NCBI RefSeq assembly: GCF_004684345.1
Contig: NZ_CP038469.1
Span: forward strand, 558,001 to 622,000
DNA length: 64,000 nt
Source of the DNA: Citrobacter tructae
GTDB taxonomy: Bacteria > Pseudomonadota > Gammaproteobacteria > Enterobacterales > Enterobacteriaceae
Reading direction: 5' to 3'
How positions within the stretch are numbered: position 1 is the first letter of the stretch; each line of letters begins with the position of its first letter. This document shows positions 1-9,789 of the stretch, one piece after another. The translations under genes and the position numbers were made by a program. The notes beneath the pieces were generated by a model. The model was not told the DNA's origin, searched no databases, and worked only from the letters and a program-made list of their open reading frames with translations.

Positions 1-1
1 A

Positions 2-865
2 TTCGATAATCAACGTCGTTTGCAATGGGAAACGCGCGTCCCTACGCCGCGTGACAGTTATGACGCTTTCCTTGATGCGGTTTGCAATTTGGTGAAAGAC
101 GCAGACCAGCGGTTTGGCGTTAAAGGTTCGGTGGGCATTGGTATTCCCGGCATGCCAGAAACCGAAGACGGTACGCTGTATGCAGCCAACGTTCCCGCTG
201 CCAGTGGTAAACCTCTGCGTGCTGACCTCAGCGCGCGACTGGACCGTGATGTACGCCTGGACAACGACGCCAACTGTTTTGCCCTCTCTGAAGCCTGGGA
301 CGACGAATTTACTCAGTACCCGCTAGTGATGGGGTTAATCCTCGGGACGGGGGTTGGCGGTGGTCTGGTGCTTAACGGGAAATCCATCACCGGGCGCAGT
401 TACATTACCGGTGAGTTTGGTCATATTCGTCTGCCGGTAGATGCGCTGACGTTGATGGGATTTGACTTCCCGCTTCGTCGCTGCGGATGCGGCCAGTTAG
501 GATGCATCGAGAGCTACCTTTCCGGTGGCGGATTTGCATGGCTGTACCAGCATTACTACCATCAATCCCTGGATGCCCGTGAAATTATTGCGCTCTGGGA
601 GCAGGGTGATGAACGTGCGCATGCTCACGTCGAACGCTATCTCGATTTGCTGGCGGTTTGCCTCGGGAATATTCTGACTATCGTTGATCCGGATTTAGTG
701 GTTATTGGCGGTGGTTTGTCGAATTTTACCGCGATAACGGCGCAACTGGCGGGCCGTCTGCCACGCCATTTACTGCCGGTTGCCCGTGTGCCGCGTATTG
801 AGCGGGCACGACACGGTGATGCGGGTGGAATGCGTGGAGCCGCTTTCCTACATCTTACCGATTAA
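2..865 (+). CDS. nagK: N-acetyl-D-glucosamine kinase, 5' end cut by window
   Basis: ROK-family sugar kinase that phosphorylates N-acetylglucosamine recovered from murein turnover to GlcNAc-6-P in the cytoplasm. The reading frame is open from base 2 and matches E. coli NagK from about residue 16, so roughly the first 15 codons, with the N-terminal glycine-rich phosphate loop, lie outside the window. Visible are the catalytic region DNDANCFAL, the second phosphate loop LGTGVGGG, the ROK zinc motif with CGCGQLGCIES, and the DPDLVVIGGGLS segment. An internal TTG at base 20 is not the start. cobB follows 15 bases downstream, as in E. coli. Confidence 0.96.
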   Translation, partial: FDNQRRLQWETRVPTPRDSYDAFLDAVCNLVKDADQRFGVKGSVGIGIPGMPETEDGTLYAANVPAASGKPLRADLSARLDRDVRLDNDANCFALSEAWDDEFTQYPLVMGLILGTGVGGGLVLNGKSITGRSYITGEFGHIRLPVDALTLMGFDFPLRRCGCGQLGCIESYLSGGGFAWLYQHYYHQSLDAREIIALWEQGDERAHAHVERYLDLLAVCLGNILTIVDPDLVVIGGGLSNFTAITAQLAGRLPRHLLPVARVPRIERARHGDAGGMRGAAFLHLTD

Positions 866-880
866 TACAAAGAGGTTGTT

Positions 881-1702
881 ATGCTGTCGCGTCGGGGTCA
901 TCGGTTAAGCCGTTTTCGTAAAAATAAACGCCATATGCGCGATCGCCTGCGTCAACGGATCTTCTTCAGAGACAGAGTGGTGCCTGAATTGATGGAAAAA
1001 CCAAGAGTATTAGTCCTGACGGGGGCGGGGATCTCCGCCGAGTCAGGTATTCGTACCTTCCGCGCTGCGGATGGCCTCTGGGAAGAACATCGGGTGGAAG
1101 ACGTTGCGACCCCGGAAGGGTTCTCGCGTAATCCGGGGCTTGTCCAGTCGTTCTATAATGCGCGTCGTCACCAGCTACAGCAGTCTGAGATCCAACCCAA
1201 CGCGGCGCATATCGCGCTGGCAAAACTCGAGGCGGAGTTGGGCGACCATTTTTTACTGGTCACGCAGAATATTGATAACCTGCATGAACGCGCGGGTAAC
1301 CAGAACGTAATCCATATGCATGGCGAGCTGCTCAAAGTTCGCTGTTCGCAAAGTGGGCAGATTCTGGACTGGACGGGGGATGTCACCCCGGAAGATAAAT
1401 GCCATTGCTGCCAGTTTCCGGCACCGTTACGCCCACACGTCGTGTGGTTTGGCGAGATGCCGCTGGGTATGGATGAAATCTATATGGCGCTGGCGATGGC
1501 GGATGTGTTCATTGCCATTGGTACATCCGGTCATGTTTATCCGGCGGCTGGCTTTGTGCACGAAGCGCGACTGCACGGGGCGCATACGGTGGAGCTTAAC
1601 CTTGAGCCGAGCCAGGTAGGCAGTGAGTTCGAAGAGAAGTATTACGGTCCGGCAAGCCAGGTGGTGCCTGAGTTTGTTGAGAAGTTATTGAAAGGGCTGT
1701 GA
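881..1702 (+). CDS. cobB: NAD-dependent protein deacylase (sirtuin), long isoform
   Basis: Sirtuin that removes acetyl and succinyl groups from lysines, for example on acetyl-CoA synthetase, with NAD+ as co-substrate. The 273-residue product includes the basic N-terminal extension MLSRRGHRLSRFRKNKR typical of the long enterobacterial isoform; the short isoform would start at the internal MEKPRV about 37 residues in. The NAD site GAGISAESGIRTFR, the TQNIDNLHERAG motif, the catalytic His in IHMHGELL and a CHCC zinc cluster are visible. It probably shares a transcript with nagK. Confidence 0.97.
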   Translation: MLSRRGHRLSRFRKNKRHMRDRLRQRIFFRDRVVPELMEKPRVLVLTGAGISAESGIRTFRAADGLWEEHRVEDVATPEGFSRNPGLVQSFYNARRHQLQQSEIQPNAAHIALAKLEAELGDHFLLVTQNIDNLHERAGNQNVIHMHGELLKVRCSQSGQILDWTGDVTPEDKCHCCQFPAPLRPHVVWFGEMPLGMDEIYMALAMADVFIAIGTSGHVYPAAGFVHEARLHGAHTVELNLEPSQVGSEFEEKYYGPASQVVPEFVEKLLKGL

Positions 1703-1712
1703 TGGGTTTTTT

Positions 1713-1746
1713 GTTGCCGGGTAAGACGAAAGCGCCACCCGGCAAC
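1713..1746. repeat. REP-type palindrome
   Basis: Imperfect palindrome with GTTGCCGGG and CCCGGCAAC arms, of the repetitive extragenic palindrome kind. It sits between the convergent 3' ends of cobB and potD and may also act as a transcription stop. Confidence 0.7.
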
Positions 1747-1753
1747 ATGCTGA

Positions 1754-2800
1754 TTAGCGCCCTGCTTTCAGCTTCTGATAGTACTCTTCATAAATCTCGC
1801 TGGCAGACCCGACGTCGTTCTGCCACTCGCCTTTCTTAATGGTATCGGCGTCAGGATACAACGTTTTATCATTTGCCACTTCCGGGCTGAGCAGTTTACG
1901 TGCGGCCAGGTTTGGCGTCGGATAACCAATGGTTTCGGCCACTTCTTTCGCTACATCGGGGCGCAGCAGGAAGTTAATCAGCTTCAGCGCGCCTTCTTTG
2001 TTTTTGGCATTCGCCGGAATAGACAGGCTGTCCATCCAGAAAATCCCGCCTTCTTTCGGCCACACGACTTCCAGCGGCGTGCCCGCCTGACGTGCGACAA
2101 ACGCAGATCCGTTCCACACCATACCGAGGTTGACTTCACCTTCCATGTACGGGTTTGCCGGGTTGTCGGAGTTAAACGCCGCAACGTTAGGCATCAGCTT
2201 CTTCAGCTCGTTATAAGCGGCTTCAATCTCTTTTGGGTCGGTGGTGTTACCGGAATAGCCCAGTTTGCGCAGCGCCACCTGGAACACTTCACGGGCGTCA
2301 TCGGTTAACAGCAGGCTGCTTTTATATTCCGGTTTCCACAGATCGGCCCAGCTGGTCACGGTTTTAGGGTCAATGGCATCGCTGTTGACGCCAATGGCCG
2401 TTGCACCCCAGATATACGGGATTGAGTAGTCATTATTCGGGTCAAACGGCTTGTTGAGCATTTCCGGATCGAGATTGTTGAAGTGGGTAAGCTTCGTCTT
2501 ATCAATCTTCTGGATCATGCCCTCTTTGCGCATTTTATCTACGTAATAGGTGGAGGGAACCACCAGATCGTAGGCACCGTCTTTGTAGGTTTTGAGCTTG
2601 GCATACATGGTTTCGTTAGACTCGTAGGTCGAATAGATAACCTTAATGCCGGTCTCTTTGGTGAACTGTTCCAGCAGTCCTGGCGGAACGTACTCGGTCC
2701 AGTTATAGAAATAGAGCGTGTTGTTATCATTTGCGTGAGCGGCGCTCATGCCCAGTGCCAGAGCACCCGCCGCGAGCAGGTGGCGTGACCATTTTTTCAT
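1754..2800 (-). CDS. potD: Spermidine/putrescine ABC importer, periplasmic binding protein
   Basis: Periplasmic receptor that delivers spermidine (and more weakly putrescine) to the PotBC permease. The 348-residue product has a Sec signal peptide ending near MSAAHA. The mature start LYFYNWTEYVPPGLLEQF and the pattern of acidic and tryptophan residues match E. coli PotD along the whole length. I chose the second ATG of an ATG-ATG pair to match the known protein. It is last in the potABCD operon, 29 bases after potC. Confidence 0.97.
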   Translation of the reverse strand: MKKWSRHLLAAGALALGMSAAHANDNNTLYFYNWTEYVPPGLLEQFTKETGIKVIYSTYESNETMYAKLKTYKDGAYDLVVPSTYYVDKMRKEGMIQKIDKTKLTHFNNLDPEMLNKPFDPNNDYSIPYIWGATAIGVNSDAIDPKTVTSWADLWKPEYKSSLLLTDDAREVFQVALRKLGYSGNTTDPKEIEAAYNELKKLMPNVAAFNSDNPANPYMEGEVNLGMVWNGSAFVARQAGTPLEVVWPKEGGIFWMDSLSIPANAKNKEGALKLINFLLRPDVAKEVAETIGYPTPNLAARKLLSPEVANDKTLYPDADTIKKGEWQNDVGSASEIYEEYYQKLKAGR

Positions 2801-2828
2801 CATTTAACGTCCCCTGAATGAAGGGCCC

Positions 2829-3608
2829 TTAACGGCCCTTGGTTTTATCACGTGCAATAAGCTGGCTGGCGATGACCATAACCAGCGACAGAACCAACAA
2901 AATGGTGGCCAGTGCATTCACCTCTGGTGAAACGCCGACTTTGACCATTGAGTAGATTTTTAATGGCAATATTTCATAACCCGGTCCGGTGACGAACGAT
3001 GAAACGACAACGTCATCCATCGACAAGGTAAAGCTCAGTAACCAGCCCGCAGCGACGGCCGGCATCGCCAGCGGCAGAATGATTTTGCGCAGAATGGTGA
3101 CTTCGCTGGCGCCCAGATCTTTCGCGGCTTCCAGCATACGGACATCGAATCCTTTCAGGCGTGAGTAAACCGTCACCACCACAAAAGGCAGACAGAAGGT
3201 GATATGCGAAAACAACAGTGACCAGAACCCCAGTTGAATACCAATCAGCATAAACAGCACTAGCAGAGAAATCGCCATCACGATATCCGGCGACATCATC
3301 ACCACGAACAGCATGCCGCTGACAAACGGTTTGCCGCGAAAACGGTAGCGATAGAGCGCAACCGCCGTCAGCGAGCCAATTAGTGTGGCAAACGTTGCTG
3401 ATAATACCGCCATGGTCAGCGAGTGCTGAGCCGCCTGCAGCAGACTGTCGTTATTCATCAGCAGGCCGTACCATTTGGTGGTAAAGCCTTGCCAGTTAAT
3501 GCCAAAGCGCGAGCTGTTAAAGGAGTTCACAATCAAAATGATGATTGGAATGTACAGATACGCGTAGATAGCGGTCATAAAACCGCCGCGGAGCAGTCGA
3601 CCGATCAT
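2829..3608 (-). CDS. potC: Spermidine/putrescine ABC importer, permease PotC
   Basis: Inner-membrane subunit of the polyamine importer, 259 residues. It carries about six hydrophobic segments and the EAA loop EAAKDLGASEVTILRKIILP that contacts the ATPase PotA. It ends ARDKTKGR, a few residues shorter than the 264-residue E. coli protein, so the C-terminal tail differs. Its start overlaps the end of potB by four bases, indicating translational coupling. Confidence 0.97.
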   Translation of the reverse strand: MIGRLLRGGFMTAIYAYLYIPIIILIVNSFNSSRFGINWQGFTTKWYGLLMNNDSLLQAAQHSLTMAVLSATFATLIGSLTAVALYRYRFRGKPFVSGMLFVVMMSPDIVMAISLLVLFMLIGIQLGFWSLLFSHITFCLPFVVVTVYSRLKGFDVRMLEAAKDLGASEVTILRKIILPLAMPAVAAGWLLSFTLSMDDVVVSSFVTGPGYEILPLKIYSMVKVGVSPEVNALATILLVLSLVMVIASQLIARDKTKGR

Positions 3609-4462
3609 TCGAGTTCCACCTTTTTGTTCAACAAGCGAGAAGCACGCCAGTAAACCAGCAGCATCAGGCCCATGACGATGGTCAGCGTTATGCTGGTGGC
3701 GGCACCAAACGGCCAGTCGCGAATGTTCAGGAACTGAACTTTAATCACGTTACCAATCAGCAGGTTTTTCGCTCCGCCCATCAGGTCGGACACGTAAAAC
3801 AGCCCCATGGCGGGCAGCATCACCAGCAGGCAGCCGGCGATAATTCCCGGCATCGTCAGCGGAATAATGATGCGGGTAAAGGTCTGAAGTTTGCTGGCGC
3901 CCAGATCGCGCGCGGCTTCCAGCAATGGCTTGTCCAACTTCTCAATGCTGGAATAAAGCGGCATCACCATAAACGGCAGCAGAATGTAAACGAGGCCAAT
4001 AATGACTGCGCTGGGGGTGAACATGATGCGAATGGGGGTATCAATGACCCCGAGCCACAGCAGAAACTCGTTGAGATAGCCTTTGGTACTGAGGAAAAGT
4101 TTGAGTCCGTAGATGCGAATAAGTGAGTTGGTCCAGAACGGAACAATCAGCAGGAAAAGCAGCAGCGGACGCACCTTCTCCGGTAGTTTTACCAAAAACC
4201 AGGCAAATGGATAGCCGAGTACCAGGCAAGCGAGCGTAGCAATCAGCGCCATATTGAGGGAGTGAATCAGCACCTCAAAATAGAGCGGATCGAGCAGGCG
4301 AGCGTAGTTTTCCAGCGTAAAGACCATTTTGACGAAACTCGCATCGTCACGGGTCAAAAAGCTGGTGCCAATGATCATCAGGTTGGGCAGAAAAACAAAT
4401 AACACAAGCCAACCGACAATGGTGACGATCACCACACTCTGGAATTTACTTGTGTTCTTCAT
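3605..4462 (-). CDS. potB: Spermidine/putrescine ABC importer, permease PotB
   Basis: Second inner-membrane subunit of the polyamine importer, 285 residues with about six membrane spans. The EAA motif EAARDLGASKLQTFTRIIIP is the contact with PotA. The start MKNTSKFQ gives the longer form of the protein; a shorter start at a downstream codon has also been used in E. coli annotation. It overlaps the end of potA by 17 bases. Confidence 0.97.
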   Translation of the reverse strand: MKNTSKFQSVVIVTIVGWLVLFVFLPNLMIIGTSFLTRDDASFVKMVFTLENYARLLDPLYFEVLIHSLNMALIATLACLVLGYPFAWFLVKLPEKVRPLLLFLLIVPFWTNSLIRIYGLKLFLSTKGYLNEFLLWLGVIDTPIRIMFTPSAVIIGLVYILLPFMVMPLYSSIEKLDKPLLEAARDLGASKLQTFTRIIIPLTMPGIIAGCLLVMLPAMGLFYVSDLMGGAKNLLIGNVIKVQFLNIRDWPFGAATSITLTIVMGLMLLVYWRASRLLNKKVELE

Positions 4463-5582
4463 CAGCCAGTACGACCTCCCAGCTTTCTACCCAGTTGATG
4501 GCCATTTTCTGGTCCAGAGAGTGATCGAAGTCAGGATCGTCTTCGTTGAAGAATTCGCTGACCATCACCATCTTGCCATTTTCCAGTTCAACAACCGACT
4601 CCAGCGTCATGCCTTTGTAGTTGCGCTCACGCACGTAGCCGATTAGCCCTTCGACGTGGTTATCATCGTTGATCTCATCCACGCGCAGATCTTCCGGACG
4701 CAACAGAACATGCAGTTTTTGTCCCGGCTCAACCGCGAAATTAACGTAGATGTTGCACTCGCGGCCTTCAACGTTAGCACGAACGCGCTGTTCGTCCAGA
4801 CGCTCAATCACCGTCGCGTTAAACATATTGATCTCACCGATGAACCCGGCGACGAACAGATTTTTTGGCTCTTCGTAAATTTCTCGCGGCGTGCCGTCTT
4901 GCTCAATCTTGCCGTCACGCATCACCACGATACGGTCTGACATGGTTAGCGCTTCTTCCTGATCGTGAGTGACAAAGACAAAGGTGATACCAAGCTTACG
5001 CTGCAGCGCTTTCAGTTCGTTTTGCATCTGCTTGCGCAGTTTGTAGTCCAGCGCAGAGAGCGATTCATCTAACAATAGTAAACGAGGTTTGTTGACCACC
5101 GCCCGGGCAATTGCCACGCGCTGCTGCTGTCCACCGGAAAGTTGATGGGGTTTACGCTGGGCAAACTCTTCCAGTTGCACCATGCGCAAAGCTTCGGTGA
5201 CGCGAGGTTGAATATCGGCTGCGGGAGTTTTTTGCATGCGTAAGCCAAAAGCCACATTTTCGAAAACGGTCATGTGGGGGAATAACGCATAGCTTTGGAA
5301 TACTGTGTTCACGTAGCGGTTTTCCGCAGGTACGTGAGTGATGTCCTGGTTGTCCAGCATAATATGACCGGAATCAACTGTTTCCAGACCCGCAATCAGG
5401 CGTAGAACGGTTGTTTTACCGCAGCCAGAGGGGCCGAGCAGCGTGAGAAATTCGCCATTGTTGATGGTCAAATCCAGGCTAGAAATCACCTCTTTGCCAT
5501 CGAAACTTTTGCGAATTCCCGCTAATTGCACCAGTGGAGAAAGCGAACGCGGTTGTTTATTCAATTTTTTACTCTGTCCCAT
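4446..5582 (-). CDS. potA: Spermidine/putrescine ABC importer, ATPase PotA
   Basis: ATPase that energises polyamine import, 378 residues, the same length as in E. coli. In order: Walker A GPSGCGKTT, the Q-loop in VFQSYALFPHM, the signature LSGGQQQRVAIARA, Walker B LLLLDESLSALD, the H-loop FVTHDQEEA, then a C-terminal regulatory TOBE-like domain after about residue 240. First gene of potABCD. A 250-base intergenic gap separates it from divergent pepT and must hold both promoters. Confidence 0.98.
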   Translation of the reverse strand: MGQSKKLNKQPRSLSPLVQLAGIRKSFDGKEVISSLDLTINNGEFLTLLGPSGCGKTTVLRLIAGLETVDSGHIMLDNQDITHVPAENRYVNTVFQSYALFPHMTVFENVAFGLRMQKTPAADIQPRVTEALRMVQLEEFAQRKPHQLSGGQQQRVAIARAVVNKPRLLLLDESLSALDYKLRKQMQNELKALQRKLGITFVFVTHDQEEALTMSDRIVVMRDGKIEQDGTPREIYEEPKNLFVAGFIGEINMFNATVIERLDEQRVRANVEGRECNIYVNFAVEPGQKLHVLLRPEDLRVDEINDDNHVEGLIGYVRERNYKGMTLESVVELENGKMVMVSEFFNEDDPDFDHSLDQKMAINWVESWEVVLADEEHK

Positions 5583-5832
5583 GTAAACGCAACGGATGGC
5601 TGACCGCTGCGGGGTTTGTGGTTAACCACCTTGATGACTCTTAATGAGGGCCGTTATTCTACGGCAAACCATTGTAATCGCCAATCCTTGTTGCGAATTA
5701 CTAACTTAGCCTTATAGTCAGAAGGGGCGTCAGAGAGAAATATTCTCACTTGCGGGGATAAAAGTGACCTGACGCAATATTTGTCTTTTGTTGCTTATTG
5801 ATAATGTTGTCACGAAAAGTGAGGGTGACTGC

Positions 5833-7059
5833 ATGGATAAACTACTTGAGCGTTTTTTACACTACGTGTCGCTGGACACTCAGTCCAAATCGGGTGTGCG
5901 GCAGGTACCCAGCACCGAGGGACAGTGGAAGTTATTACAGCTGCTCAAACAACAGCTTGAAGAAATGGGGCTGGTTAACGTTTCGCTAAGTGAGAAGGGT
6001 ACGCTGATGGCAACGTTGCCCGCGAATGTTGCTGGTGATATTCCCGCGATTGGCTTCATTTCTCATGTCGATACCTCACCGGATTTCAGTGGCAAAAACG
6101 TCAATCCGCAAATTGTTGAAAACTACCGTGGGGGCGATATTGCGTTAGGCATTGGTGATGAGATTTTGTCGCCGGTGATGTTCCCTGTGTTACATCAACT
6201 TTTGGGACAAACGCTGATCACCACCGACGGTAAAACGCTGCTGGGCGCAGACGACAAAGCCGGGGTAGCGGAGATCATGACCGCGTTGGCAGTGTTGAAG
6301 CATAAAAACATTCCCCATGGTGATATTCGCGTGGCCTTTACCCCAGACGAAGAGGTCGGGAAAGGGGCGAAACACTTCGACGTTGCGGCATTTGATGCGA
6401 AGTGGGCCTACACCGTTGATGGAGGGGGCGTGGGTGAGTTGGAGTTTGAAAACTTCAACGCAGCGTCGGTTAATATCAAAATCGTTGGCAACAATGTGCA
6501 TCCTGGTACCGCAAAGGGCGTGATGGTGAATGCGCTGTCGCTGGCTGCCCGTATCCACGCTGAGGTTCCGGCAGATGAAAGCCCGGAAGCCACCGAAGGT
6601 TACGATGGTTTTTACCACCTGGCGAGTATGAAAGGCACCGTTGACCGGGCGGATATGCACTACATCATCCGTGATTTTGATCGCAAACAGTTTGAAGCGC
6701 GCAAACGTAAAATTATGGAGATCGCCAAAAAAGTCGGCAAAGGGTTACACCCGGACTGCTACATCGAACTGGTGATCGAAGACAGCTATTACAACATGCG
6801 CGAGAAAGTGATCGAGCATCCGCATGTGCTGGATATCGCCCAGCAAGCGATGCGCGACTGCGACATTGAGCCTATGCTGAAACCCATTCGCGGCGGTACC
6901 GACGGTGCGCAGCTGTCGTTTATGGGATTACCGTGCCCGAATCTGTTCACCGGCGGCTACAACTACCATGGTAAACATGAGTTTGTGACGCTGGAAGGGA
7001 TGGAAAAAGCGGTGCAGGTGATTGTGCGTATTGCCGAGTTGACGGCGAAACAGCAGTAA
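5833..7059 (+). CDS. pepT: Peptidase T, aminotripeptidase
   Basis: Cytoplasmic M20-family zinc aminopeptidase that releases the N-terminal residue of tripeptides. At 408 residues it matches the family length. Metal and catalytic signatures are visible: GFISHVDTSPD (first metal His/Asp), GADDKAG (bridging Asp), PDEEVGKGA (catalytic and metal Glu), and HGKHEF near the C terminus. The start ATGGATAAACTACTTGAG matches MDKLLER; the frame is open upstream but without family similarity. Known to be induced anaerobically in relatives; I did not find a convincing FNR site here. Confidence 0.97.
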   Translation: MDKLLERFLHYVSLDTQSKSGVRQVPSTEGQWKLLQLLKQQLEEMGLVNVSLSEKGTLMATLPANVAGDIPAIGFISHVDTSPDFSGKNVNPQIVENYRGGDIALGIGDEILSPVMFPVLHQLLGQTLITTDGKTLLGADDKAGVAEIMTALAVLKHKNIPHGDIRVAFTPDEEVGKGAKHFDVAAFDAKWAYTVDGGGVGELEFENFNAASVNIKIVGNNVHPGTAKGVMVNALSLAARIHAEVPADESPEATEGYDGFYHLASMKGTVDRADMHYIIRDFDRKQFEARKRKIMEIAKKVGKGLHPDCYIELVIEDSYYNMREKVIEHPHVLDIAQQAMRDCDIEPMLKPIRGGTDGAQLSFMGLPCPNLFTGGYNYHGKHEFVTLEGMEKAVQVIVRIAELTAKQQ

Positions 7060-7074
7060 TAAGCCTGGCGTTAG

Positions 7075-7104
7075 ATGCCGGATGCACGAAGCGTCATCCG
7101 GCAT
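7075..7104. repeat. REP palindrome
   Basis: ATGCCGGATG...CATCCGGCAT inverted repeat, the classic REP arms, between the convergent 3' ends of pepT and roxA. Confidence 0.8.
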
Positions 7105-7115
7105 AACGACAATAA

Positions 7116-8237
7116 TTACCCTTCGAAGAACCAGTACCCACTGTTGACCAGTGCGGCCAGCATGGCGAGGAAGGATGGATCTTCCAGCGCATCCTCAAAG
7201 TTCTCGGCTGTAAGCACGATATGGCTGGCCAGCGCCTCGAGGGCAGGGCGATGCGGAGAGTTAATCTTTTCACCGTTGACATAAACCTCGTCTCCGACGC
7301 GGATGACGCGTAATCCACCCAGACGTACCAGTACATCCCCTTGTTTCAGGGCATCGTAGATTTCGTCAGGCTGATAAGGCGGCTCCGGCGGGGCCACATC
7401 AAGTTCATGACGTGACTGGGAAATAAACTCACCAAACCACTGTTTGAAATGTTCAGGCTGATTAATCAGCCCCAGCATCATTTCACGCAGTTTATCCAAT
7501 TCCTGTGGCAGAACATCCGCCGGATGGTCGCGCGGCGGCAGATCCGGATCGCTGTAATAGGTGCTACCCAGCTCACGTTGCAGAACGTAATCGGCAAATC
7601 CGCTGATCAGCTCCCGCGTGTTTGGGGCACGGAAACCCACTGAATAGTTCATCGCGTTTTCCAGCGCGTAACCTTCGTGCGGGAATCCCGGTGGGATATA
7701 CAGAATATCACCCGGCTCCAGTTCTTCATCAATAATGGCTTCGAACGGATCAACCTGCAGCAGGTCAGGGTGCGGGCAATGCTGCTTCAACTGGAGTTTT
7801 TCGCCTACGCGCCAGCGGCGTCGACCGGTGCCCTGAATGATAAATACATCGTATTGATCCAAGTGCGGGCCAACGCCGCCGCCGGGTACGGAAAATGAGA
7901 TCATCAGGTCATCGATACGCCAGTCCGGCAATTCGCGAAACGGACGCATCAGCGCGGCGGTAGGCTCGTGCCAGTGATTAACGGCCTGGACCAGCAGCGA
8001 CCAGTTATTTTCGCCGAGATGATCATAGCTCTCGAAAGGACCGTGGCTCACCTGCCATTTGCCGTCCTGGTGGCTGACCAGTCGGCTGTCGACTTCACTT
8101 TCCATCGCCAGTCCGGCCAGTTCATCAGGAGAAAGCGGATCGATAAAGTTATTAAAACCACGCTTTAAGACCACCGGGCGCTTTTGCCAGTGGCGTTCAA
8201 GAAAGTCGGGCCAGTTGAGGTTTAATTGGTATTCCAT
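7116..8237 (-). CDS. roxA: Ribosomal protein uL16 arginine hydroxylase (JmjC/cupin oxygenase)
   Basis: 2-oxoglutarate and iron(II)-dependent oxygenase (YcfD) that hydroxylates an arginine of ribosomal protein L16. The 373-residue product shows the iron facial triad within a JmjC fold: HLDQYDVF supplies His and Asp, and the later His lies in IPPGFPHEGYALEN. The start MEYQLNLNWPDFLERHW matches E. coli; an ATG three codons upstream is less likely. It stands alone on the minus strand next to phoQ, with about 90 bases between. Confidence 0.97.
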   Translation of the reverse strand: MEYQLNLNWPDFLERHWQKRPVVLKRGFNNFIDPLSPDELAGLAMESEVDSRLVSHQDGKWQVSHGPFESYDHLGENNWSLLVQAVNHWHEPTAALMRPFRELPDWRIDDLMISFSVPGGGVGPHLDQYDVFIIQGTGRRRWRVGEKLQLKQHCPHPDLLQVDPFEAIIDEELEPGDILYIPPGFPHEGYALENAMNYSVGFRAPNTRELISGFADYVLQRELGSTYYSDPDLPPRDHPADVLPQELDKLREMMLGLINQPEHFKQWFGEFISQSRHELDVAPPEPPYQPDEIYDALKQGDVLVRLGGLRVIRVGDEVYVNGEKINSPHRPALEALASHIVLTAENFEDALEDPSFLAMLAALVNSGYWFFEG

Positions 8238-8325
8238 AATGAGCATCCGCAGGCTGTTGGTTGCTCCGATTATAACGGATGCTTAACCGGATAAGTGATG
8301 TCGGCACATAAATATTACAAACAGC

Positions 8326-9789
8326 TTACTCGTCTTTATGTCCCGGTTGCTGGCGACCAAAAATGACCTCCATGCGTGCACCGCCTAACAAGCTGTCGCC
8401 AGCGATAATCTGCCCGTCATACTGCTCGGTAATTTCTCGTGCTACTGCCAGCCCTACGCCTTGTCCGGGTCGTAAGGTATCCACTCGTTGACCACGATCA
8501 AAAACGACCTCGCGCTTGGTTTGTGGAATACCAGGTCCGTCATCTTCAACCAGAATATGCAGACTATCGTCGGATAGCTGAGCGGAAATCTCGACAAACT
8601 CCAGACAGTATTTACAGGCGTTGTCCAGCACGTTACCCATGACCTCGACAAAATCATTTTGCTCACCCACAAAGCTGATTTCGGGCGAGATATCGAGACT
8701 GATGGTGACACCTTTGCGCTGATATACCTTATTGAGGGCGGAGGTCAGCTTATCTAGCAAAGGGGCAACCGGGTGTAGTTCTCGACTCAGCAGGGCGTTA
8801 CCGCCGCGCATGCTGGCTCGATGAAGGTAATAGCCAATTTGCTGGGAAATGCGGCTGATTTGCTCCAGCATGACGGGTTCTGCATCACTTACACTCATCT
8901 TTTCATTGCGCATTGAGCGCAGTGTGCTTTGCAATACGGCCAGCGGTGTTTTCAGGCTGTGAGTGAGATCGGTTAAGGTGGTACGGTATTTATCGTAACG
9001 CTCACGTTCACTTTTCAGTAGCCGGTTGAGATTGCGTACCAGGCTGGTCAGCTCGCGCGTGGTGGTGGGGTTGAGCATCTCGCGGTGATGTTCCTCGAGC
9101 TCACGGACTTCACGCGCCAGTGATTCAATAGGCCGTAAGCTCCACCAGGCAGCGACCCATAGCAGCGGGATGACTAACAACAGATTGGCTACTAAAACAT
9201 AGACAAACCAACTCCAGACCATATACGAGCGCTTCAGCTCAATGGGGATAGTGTCGACAACGACAATAGTTAGCTGAGGCATGCGTGCGGTTGCAGGGTA
9301 GATGTTCACCGCTACGGAGTGGGTCATTTCGGCGTCGTTATCATCTTCTCTGACTTCTTTAAGCTGCTGCTGTGCGGAATGATCCTCGCGCAGTAACGTG
9401 CTGGTGGCATCGACATCGGCTTCTATTTCATGGAAACCATTTGTTTTTAGCCAGTCAGGCTGAATACTTTGCGTTAGCCAGGGGATATCGCGTTGTACCC
9501 ACAGCAGTTTGCCATTTTCATCATAAATGAGCGACATAGTGGGACTTTGCATATCGAGATGTTCAGGCAGCTCGACCTGTAGCTTGCCGTCTTCCCATTT
9601 CGCGAGGGTGTAAAACAGGTTACTTTCACCGCGCAGCAGACGAAACGTTGTCTTGTCAAAGCTTACGCTGTAACCCACTAGCGCAACCATGCCATAGGCC
9701 AGTGAAAGCACCAATACAACACCTGCGGTCGCCAGCAAAAAGCGTAGCCGCAGCGATAACGGGAAAAAATGGCGCAATAATTTGTTCAT
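8326..9789 (-). CDS. phoQ: Sensor histidine kinase PhoQ
   Basis: Inner-membrane sensor for low Mg2+, acid pH and cationic peptides. 487 residues: first membrane span around 16-40, periplasmic sensor domain with the acidic cluster EVREDDNDAE around residue 145, second span around 190-215, HAMP, dimerisation and phosphoacceptor helix LTHSLKTPLAVL with the active His, and the ATPase N-box VLDNACKYC with G-box DDGPGI. The start codon overlaps the phoP stop by one base, so the two are cotranscribed and coupled. Confidence 0.98.
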   Translation of the reverse strand: MNKLLRHFFPLSLRLRFLLATAGVVLVLSLAYGMVALVGYSVSFDKTTFRLLRGESNLFYTLAKWEDGKLQVELPEHLDMQSPTMSLIYDENGKLLWVQRDIPWLTQSIQPDWLKTNGFHEIEADVDATSTLLREDHSAQQQLKEVREDDNDAEMTHSVAVNIYPATARMPQLTIVVVDTIPIELKRSYMVWSWFVYVLVANLLLVIPLLWVAAWWSLRPIESLAREVRELEEHHREMLNPTTTRELTSLVRNLNRLLKSERERYDKYRTTLTDLTHSLKTPLAVLQSTLRSMRNEKMSVSDAEPVMLEQISRISQQIGYYLHRASMRGGNALLSRELHPVAPLLDKLTSALNKVYQRKGVTISLDISPEISFVGEQNDFVEVMGNVLDNACKYCLEFVEISAQLSDDSLHILVEDDGPGIPQTKREVVFDRGQRVDTLRPGQGVGLAVAREITEQYDGQIIAGDSLLGGARMEVIFGRQQPGHKDE